This document shows positions 59,558 through 64,000 of a DNA stretch of 64,000 bases, piece by piece. How positions within the stretch are numbered: position 1 is the first letter of the stretch; the number at the start of each line of letters is the position of its first letter. The notes below the pieces were generated by a model. The model ran no database searches and was not told where the DNA came from. It worked only from the letters and a program-made list of their open reading frames with translations. A program made the translations under genes and the position numbers. The stretch spans positions 248,001 through 312,000 of the forward strand of contig NZ_SJPY01000001.1 in the NCBI RefSeq assembly GCF_007860185.1. The letters run 5' to 3'. The DNA comes from Novipirellula aureliae. GTDB lineage: Bacteria > Planctomycetota > Planctomycetia > Pirellulales > Pirellulaceae.

Positions 59558-60877
59558 GTGACTTTCCCTGAACTTTTGTCGCACACTCAAGTGGTCTCCA
59601 TCGTCGGCGACATTTTGAAAATCAAGGCCGACGCAGTAGGCCTCGGCGAGCTGGCGATGGTCGAAAATGGCGATTCCATTCCCTCGTTGGCGCAAGTCAC
59701 GGAGATCGATCGCGACGATGTATCGCTGCAGGTTTTCGCTGGCGGTAAAGGACTCCGTTCCGACGCTCGCGTGAGATTCCTCGGTCATTCGGCCCAGGTG
59801 ACCTTTTCGGATGAAATCCTCGGCCGTGTGTTTAACGGTGTTGGTGAGCCAGTCGACGGTGGCCCGAATTTGAATGGGCATCGAAAGATCAACATTGGCG
59901 GTCCCTCGGTGAATCCCGTCATGCGTGTCGTTCCGACCAAGATGATCGAAACCAAAGTGCCGATGATCGACGTCTTCAATTGTTTGGTCGAAAGCCAAAA
60001 AATCCCGATTTTCTCAATCGCGGGTGAACCCTACAACGAGTTGTTGGCCCGAATCGCAATCCAAGCAGATGCTGATGTGGTCGTTTTTTGTGGTCTGGGA
60101 CTAATCTTTGATGAGTTCTATTTCTTTCGAGATACGTTTGAAAACGAAGGCGTCTTTCCGCGAACGGTTATGTTCGCAAACCGTGCATCGGATCCGATCG
60201 TCGAACGGCTACTAGCACCCGACATGGCGTTGAAGACAGCCGAGCGGTTCGCGGTTGAACAGAACAAACGGGTGCTGGTGTTGATGACGGACATGACCGC
60301 TTACGCCGACGCATTAAAGGAAATCGGCGTGGCGATGGAACGCATCCCTTCGAACCGCGGTTACATGGGTGATTTGTACAGCCAATTGGCGTCACGCTAC
60401 GAACGAGCCTGCGACTACAAGGGCGCGGGCTCCGTTACCCTGTTAGCTGTCACGACAATGCCCGGTAACGACGTCACTCACCCCGTCCCCGATAACACGG
60501 GATACATAACCGAGGGGCAATTCTATCTGCACGACGGAATGATCGACCCGTTTGGTTCGCTGTCACGATTGAAGCAGCAAGTGATTGGTAAGGTGACTCG
60601 CGAAGATCATTCGACGGTGATGAACACGATGATTCGGCTCTATTCGGGTGCCCGCCAAGCCGAACAAAAACAACAAATGGCATTCGAACTATCAGCCATG
60701 GACGAAAAGCTGCTAAAATTTGGTGACCTGTTCAAAGAACGGTTTATGCGGATCGATGTTGCGGTCGCTCTCAACGATGCACTCGATTTAGGATGGCAAA
60801 CCATGGCCGAGTGTTTTGAGCCAGAAGAATTGTTGGTCCGCGAAAACTTGTTGAAAAGATACTTTCCAAAACAATGA
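59558..60877 (+). CDS. atpB: V-type ATPase subunit B
   Basis: The non-catalytic nucleotide-binding subunit of the peripheral V1/A1 sector (439 residues). The family pattern GEPVDGGPNLNGHRKINIGG, PSVNPVMRVVP, and IPIFSIAGEPYNELLARIA is clear; the P-loop is degenerate (no GKT), as expected of B rather than A. NRASDPIVERLLAPDMALKTAE and the terminal FEPEELLVRENLLKRYFPKQ complete it. The start is a GTG at 59558. It overlaps subunit D by 4 bp. It is the first gene of the run because the divergent icd lies upstream; the catalytic subunit A is not in the window. Confidence 0.94.
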   Translation: MTFPELLSHTQVVSIVGDILKIKADAVGLGELAMVENGDSIPSLAQVTEIDRDDVSLQVFAGGKGLRSDARVRFLGHSAQVTFSDEILGRVFNGVGEPVDGGPNLNGHRKINIGGPSVNPVMRVVPTKMIETKVPMIDVFNCLVESQKIPIFSIAGEPYNELLARIAIQADADVVVFCGLGLIFDEFYFFRDTFENEGVFPRTVMFANRASDPIVERLLAPDMALKTAERFAVEQNKRVLVLMTDMTAYADALKEIGVAMERIPSNRGYMGDLYSQLASRYERACDYKGAGSVTLLAVTTMPGNDVTHPVPDNTGYITEGQFYLHDGMIDPFGSLSRLKQQVIGKVTREDHSTVMNTMIRLYSGARQAEQKQQMAFELSAMDEKLLKFGDLFKERFMRIDVAVALNDALDLGWQTMAECFEPEELLVRENLLKRYFPKQ

Positions 60878-61464
60878 CACTGGCACTCAACAAAACGACA
60901 CTCAAACGACAAAACGATCATGTCAAATTGTATCGTCGTTTCCTGCCATCCTTGGAACTGAAACGCCAGCAATTACAAACCGCTTGGAGTGAATCGAAAG
61001 AAGAACTCGCGGTGATCGAGGCTGAAGTCGAGGCGGTTAGCGCAGAACTGCAACCGCTTTATCCTCTCGTCGGTGCTTCGACGATCGATGTTGGCGAGAT
61101 GGCGCACTGGGTTCGTGTCGTCGCGGTCAAGGTGGAAACCGAGAATGTCGTCGGCACGTCCGTTCCCAAACTGGGAGACCTCCAAATGGAAGTGACCAAT
61201 TATTCGCGGCTGATCATGCCATTTTGGATCGACTCCATGATTGAAGCGCTCCAGAAAATGGTTCGCTTAAAAGTACAGGTCCGAATCGCAAGGCAGCGAA
61301 CCGAGGTGCTCGGGTTAGCGCTGCGGCGGATCACCCAGCGAGTGAACTTATTTGACAAGGTATTGATTCCCCGCGCTGAAGAGAACATCCGTCGAATCAA
61401 TATCTTTTTGTCCGACCAAGAGCGTGCAGCGGTTGTGCGCAGCAAGATTGCAAAGAGTAGATAG
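60874..61464 (+). CDS. atpD: V-type ATPase subunit D
   Basis: The central-stalk subunit that couples catalysis to rotation: two long helices forming a coiled coil at the ends (LALNKTTLKRQNDHVKLYRR, and FDKVLIPRAEENIRRINIFL) with the globular segment between. The 196-residue length and the RRITQRVNLFDKVLIP motif are typical. It overlaps subunit B by four bases (ATGA), implying coupled translation. A 58-bp hairpin follows its stop by 2 bp. Confidence 0.9.
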   Translation: MTLALNKTTLKRQNDHVKLYRRFLPSLELKRQQLQTAWSESKEELAVIEAEVEAVSAELQPLYPLVGASTIDVGEMAHWVRVVAVKVETENVVGTSVPKLGDLQMEVTNYSRLIMPFWIDSMIEALQKMVRLKVQVRIARQRTEVLGLALRRITQRVNLFDKVLIPRAEENIRRINIFLSDQERAAVVRSKIAKSR

Positions 61465-61466
61465 TC

Positions 61467-61524
61467 GTAGCACAGGCTTCTAGCCTCTGCTCATTAGAAT
61501 ACACAGGCTAGAAGCCGGTGCTAC
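61467..61524. repeat. 58-bp hairpin repeat, copy 2
   Basis: Arms 61467-61485 and 61506-61524 pair over 19 bp with one mismatch at arm position 8. It lies inside the V-type ATPase operon between D and I, so it would be transcribed. It shares length, arm length and mismatch position with 16525-16582. Confidence 0.85.
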
Positions 61525-61557
61525 GTTAGCCCCCATGACCAACGAGAAGGTCCATCT

Positions 61558-63438
61558 GTGGCCATTGTTCCCCTCCAAAGCGTGACCCTGATCGGCGAGT
61601 TAAAACGCCGCGACGCAATCGTTCTCGAACTGCAACGCTTGGGCTGTGTCCATCTGGTCGACTTAGCAGCCCCGAACGGCTCAAAGAATACGACATCCGA
61701 TCGGCATGGTGATCTGAAAGCAGCGATCGCGTACCTCGAGCAAACGCCTGAAAAACGGCCGGCTCCATCCAATACAGCCACGAACCGTGAATTGAAGCGA
61801 ATCGCTGCGGAGGCATTGGAGATCCAATCTGAATCGCGGACGTTGGCCGAAGAACAAGAAGAGGTAGCCGAAAAAGTTGACCAAACCCTACCTTGGGGAA
61901 ACTTTCATCAACCGACAGCCGACGAACTTGCTGGACGACACCTTTACTTCTATCGCCTGACACACCAACAGGTTGCAAGAATCAAACGCCGCGACGGGGA
62001 TCGTATTTTTGCGCAGGGCAATCGCATCCACTCGGATCGACGCAACGAATACTGGTTATTTATCGCTGAAGCCCCAATCGCCGACATGCCGGTGGAACCG
62101 GAGGAACTGGATCCCCGTCCGCTCGAAGAATTGCAAGCTCGTTTGCTGGAAATCAGCGAACAACGTGAACAGCTACAACTCCGACGCATCGCCTTAACCC
62201 GTTGGCTCGATCAACTGAGGTCCAAGTACGTGGCGATTCAAGATGAAAACGAGCGAATTGTCGCAAGGGGTCGATCGCTTGTCGAAGGTCCCATTTTCGC
62301 CCTGCAGGGCTGGGCGCCAAAACGTCGGATCGGCGAACTCGAAACCTTTGCACGGAGAAATACGTTGGCCTTCGAGTCGCACGCGCCGTGTAGCAGCGAT
62401 GATCCGCCGACATTGTTATCTAACCCCGCACCGATTGCCGGTGCGGAAGGTGCCGTCACGTTCTTTATGACTCCTGGCTACCGAACTTGGGATCCGACGT
62501 GGGTCATGTTCTTTTCGTTTTCCGCCTTCTTTGCCATGATCTTGGCGGATGCCGGTTATGGATTGGTGCTCGGAGCGATATTGGCAGTGGCTGCGAAGAA
62601 GCTTGGACGTAGCGAATCGGGACGCCGATTTCGCCAACTGGCGACGTTCATGGTCTTCGTTTCGATGGGCTATGGCATTTTGATTGGCAGCTACTTCGGA
62701 TTCTCGCCACCATCGGGAACCTTGCTCGATCGAGTCGTGATAAAAAGCGGCGGTGTTTCGATCATGCAAGATCGTGAAGCGATGATGTTTATCGCTGCGA
62801 CCATCGGTGTCTTTCACTTGATCCTGGCCAACGTGATCGTCACCTGGCGTTGGTTTGGGAGCAGCCATGCACTTTCATCCGCAGGTTGGGTTGTGGCACT
62901 ACTCGGCGGTTGGGTCATCGCCGTCGCCATGTTACCCAAACCCGACATGATGTCCCCAATCGCCAATTGGTTCGGTGGCGAAGCGGTTGCCTGGAAAACC
63001 GGTTTGACGAATGGGGGGGCATGGATGTTGGGGATTGGACTCGGCATGGTGTTCTTGTTCTCTAGCACTCGGCCGCTGCTATCGAAGAGTCCCCGTGATT
63101 GGTTGATGCGAATCGCGGACGGTTTCATGGGATTGACGAATGTCACGAAAGCATTTGGCGATGCGCTAAGTTACCTGCGACTGTTTGCACTCGGGCTGGC
63201 CAGTGCTCAGCTGGCCATCGTTTTTAATGGACTCGCCGAAGATGCTTCGCAGATGCAAGGCGTCGGTGTTCTGCTGGGATTGCTGATTTTCTTGATCGGG
63301 CATACCTTGAATTTGGTGCTGGCGGTCGTCGGTGGTGTCGTTCACGGACTACGTTTGAATTGTATTGAGTTTTTTGGTTGGTCGCTTACTGACGAGGGAC
63401 AACCGTTTGAAGCCTTTGAAATGAAAGCAGATAAGTAA
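61558..63438 (+). CDS. atpI: V-type ATPase subunit I
   Basis: The membrane-embedded stator and ion-channel subunit a/I, 626 residues. The N-terminal half (about 1-310) is soluble and helical, reaching the peripheral stalk; the C-terminal half has about seven membrane segments (SAFFAMILADAGYGLVLGAIL, ASLFVFVSMGYGILIGSYFG-like stretches, DALSYLRLFALGLASAQLAI). The SYLRLFALGLAS helix carries the key arginine of the proton or sodium path. GTG at 61558 follows a GAGAAGG stretch. It overlaps subunit K by one base. Confidence 0.93.
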   Translation: MAIVPLQSVTLIGELKRRDAIVLELQRLGCVHLVDLAAPNGSKNTTSDRHGDLKAAIAYLEQTPEKRPAPSNTATNRELKRIAAEALEIQSESRTLAEEQEEVAEKVDQTLPWGNFHQPTADELAGRHLYFYRLTHQQVARIKRRDGDRIFAQGNRIHSDRRNEYWLFIAEAPIADMPVEPEELDPRPLEELQARLLEISEQREQLQLRRIALTRWLDQLRSKYVAIQDENERIVARGRSLVEGPIFALQGWAPKRRIGELETFARRNTLAFESHAPCSSDDPPTLLSNPAPIAGAEGAVTFFMTPGYRTWDPTWVMFFSFSAFFAMILADAGYGLVLGAILAVAAKKLGRSESGRRFRQLATFMVFVSMGYGILIGSYFGFSPPSGTLLDRVVIKSGGVSIMQDREAMMFIAATIGVFHLILANVIVTWRWFGSSHALSSAGWVVALLGGWVIAVAMLPKPDMMSPIANWFGGEAVAWKTGLTNGGAWMLGIGLGMVFLFSSTRPLLSKSPRDWLMRIADGFMGLTNVTKAFGDALSYLRLFALGLASAQLAIVFNGLAEDASQMQGVGVLLGLLIFLIGHTLNLVLAVVGGVVHGLRLNCIEFFGWSLTDEGQPFEAFEMKADK

Positions 63439-63902
63439 TGGACGAACCCTTTTGGAACATGATGGGCATGATCGGGATCTACGCACCGTTAGCACTCGGA
63501 GCGATCGGAAGCATCCTGGGCTGTAGCGCGGGCGGACAAGCGGCTTGTGGTGCAATGCTAGATGTTGAGAGCGGCTACGGTCGGTTGGTGGGTTTATCGG
63601 CTCTGCCATCTTCACAAACCATCTATGGCATCGTTGTCATGTTGTCGCTCAACCGCACTGTCGATCTCCAATCCGCTCCGGGGCTGTTCGCGATCGGTGT
63701 CTCATGCGGTATCGCGTTGCTGTTTAGCGGCGTCTATCAGGGCCGATGCTGTGCTTCAGCCATCCACGCCTCAAAAAGCAAACCAGAGGTATTTGGATTG
63801 TCCGCCGCGCCGGCTGCCATTGTCGAAGGTTTTGCTGTCTTTGCATTTATCTTCGCATTGATTTTGGCTGGTAGTTTACCCGTAGCCACAGGAGGCGTAT
63901 AA
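63438..63902 (+). CDS. atpK: V-type ATPase proteolipid subunit K
   Basis: The membrane rotor subunit. It has 154 residues and four hydrophobic helices in two hairpins, as expected for the duplicated V-type c subunit. GAIGSILGCSAGGQAACGAM and SCGIALLFSGVYQGRCCASA form the first helix of each hairpin; the ion-binding carboxylate is expected in the outer helices near LPSSQTIYG (no Glu in the first hairpin) and AIVEGFAVFAFIFALIL (Glu present in the second). The start codon overlaps the subunit I stop. Confidence 0.92.
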   Translation: MDEPFWNMMGMIGIYAPLALGAIGSILGCSAGGQAACGAMLDVESGYGRLVGLSALPSSQTIYGIVVMLSLNRTVDLQSAPGLFAIGVSCGIALLFSGVYQGRCCASAIHASKSKPEVFGLSAAPAAIVEGFAVFAFIFALILAGSLPVATGGV

Positions 63903-63906
63903 GCCA

Positions 63907-64000
63907 TGGCGTCTACCCTAACATCCGATGCAGCCAATCAATCGAAATCGGGCAATCCCGTTGGCGTACAAGAGCTGATTGATCGGCTGAAATCCGAAGG
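63907..64000 (+). CDS. atpE: V-type ATPase subunit E, N-terminus only
   Basis: The last 31 codons of the window read MASTLTSDAANQSKSGNPVG then VQELIDRLKSE, which is how the peripheral-stalk subunit E begins: a disordered lead followed by a long charged coiled coil. It starts 4 bp after subunit K and is cut by the right edge. The assignment rests on these residues and gene order. Confidence 0.65.

Overview
The window looks like chromosomal DNA of a planctomycete of the Pirellulaceae (Rhodopirellula-like). This is an inference. It rests on a 3-keto-disaccharide hydrolase-like (DUF1080) domain fused to a PQQ-type sugar dehydrogenase, a membrane-anchored Ser/Thr kinase with a C-terminal adhesive-type domain, a V-type ATPase operon, GltBD, monomeric isocitrate dehydrogenase, few clear Shine-Dalgarno sites, and a mid-50s GC content by eye. 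Coding is dense, and most genes are housekeeping or nutrient-acquisition genes.

Layout. 1-3.7 kb: L-aspartate oxidase (partial, minus) diverges from a psd-pssA phospholipid pair. 3.9-5.8 kb: small secreted and hypothetical proteins. 5.9-7.5 kb: a decayed type I restriction-modification locus with a 65-bp palindrome inserted in frame in hsdR. 7.6-10.8 kb: rlmN and a TolC-like lipoprotein. 11-14.1 kb: a repeat array, a HEAT-repeat protein, an EEP-fold nuclease/phosphatase and an RNase H-fold protein that has lost its catalytic residues. 14.2-26.5 kb: glgB, a LysR regulator, gltB-gltD and a GH57 glucanotransferase. 26.8-31.9 kb: pstSCAB-phoU on the minus strand. 32.3-35.3 kb: a DciA-like protein, an AI-2E-family transporter and a small membrane protein. 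35.6-40.9 kb: a PiT-like phosphate transporter and PPK2, divergent from arsR-GAPDH-arsJ. 40.9-50.8 kb: rarD-like permease, a hypothetical protein, the DUF1080-PQQ protein, the kinase, an MFS exporter and an HTTM-like membrane protein. 51.7-56.5 kb: M28 peptidase, a Zn-PLC/DUF4332 fusion, fabI and ilvE. 57-64 kb: monomeric icd, then the start of a V-type ATPase operon (B-D-I-K-E) that leaves the window.

Phosphate is a strong theme: high-affinity Pst uptake with PhoU, low-affinity PiT, polyphosphate kinase, and an arsenate-detoxification operon that disposes of the toxic phosphate analogue entering by the same transporters. Glycogen (glgB, GH57) and nitrogen (gltBD) metabolism sit between.

The most unusual content is non-coding. 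There are several families of palindromic repeats: a 56-bp hairpin at three single loci plus one locus where half of it is amplified 16 times (56563-57038); a 38-bp unit in 23 copies (50813-51688) that shares its core with a seven-copy array at 10990-11262; a 58-bp hairpin whose two copies differ in sequence but keep their pairing; and a 265-bp nested palindrome. Two of the arrays share one design, a tandemly amplified half-element closed by one inverted half. No tRNA, rRNA, transposase or CRISPR was recognised.
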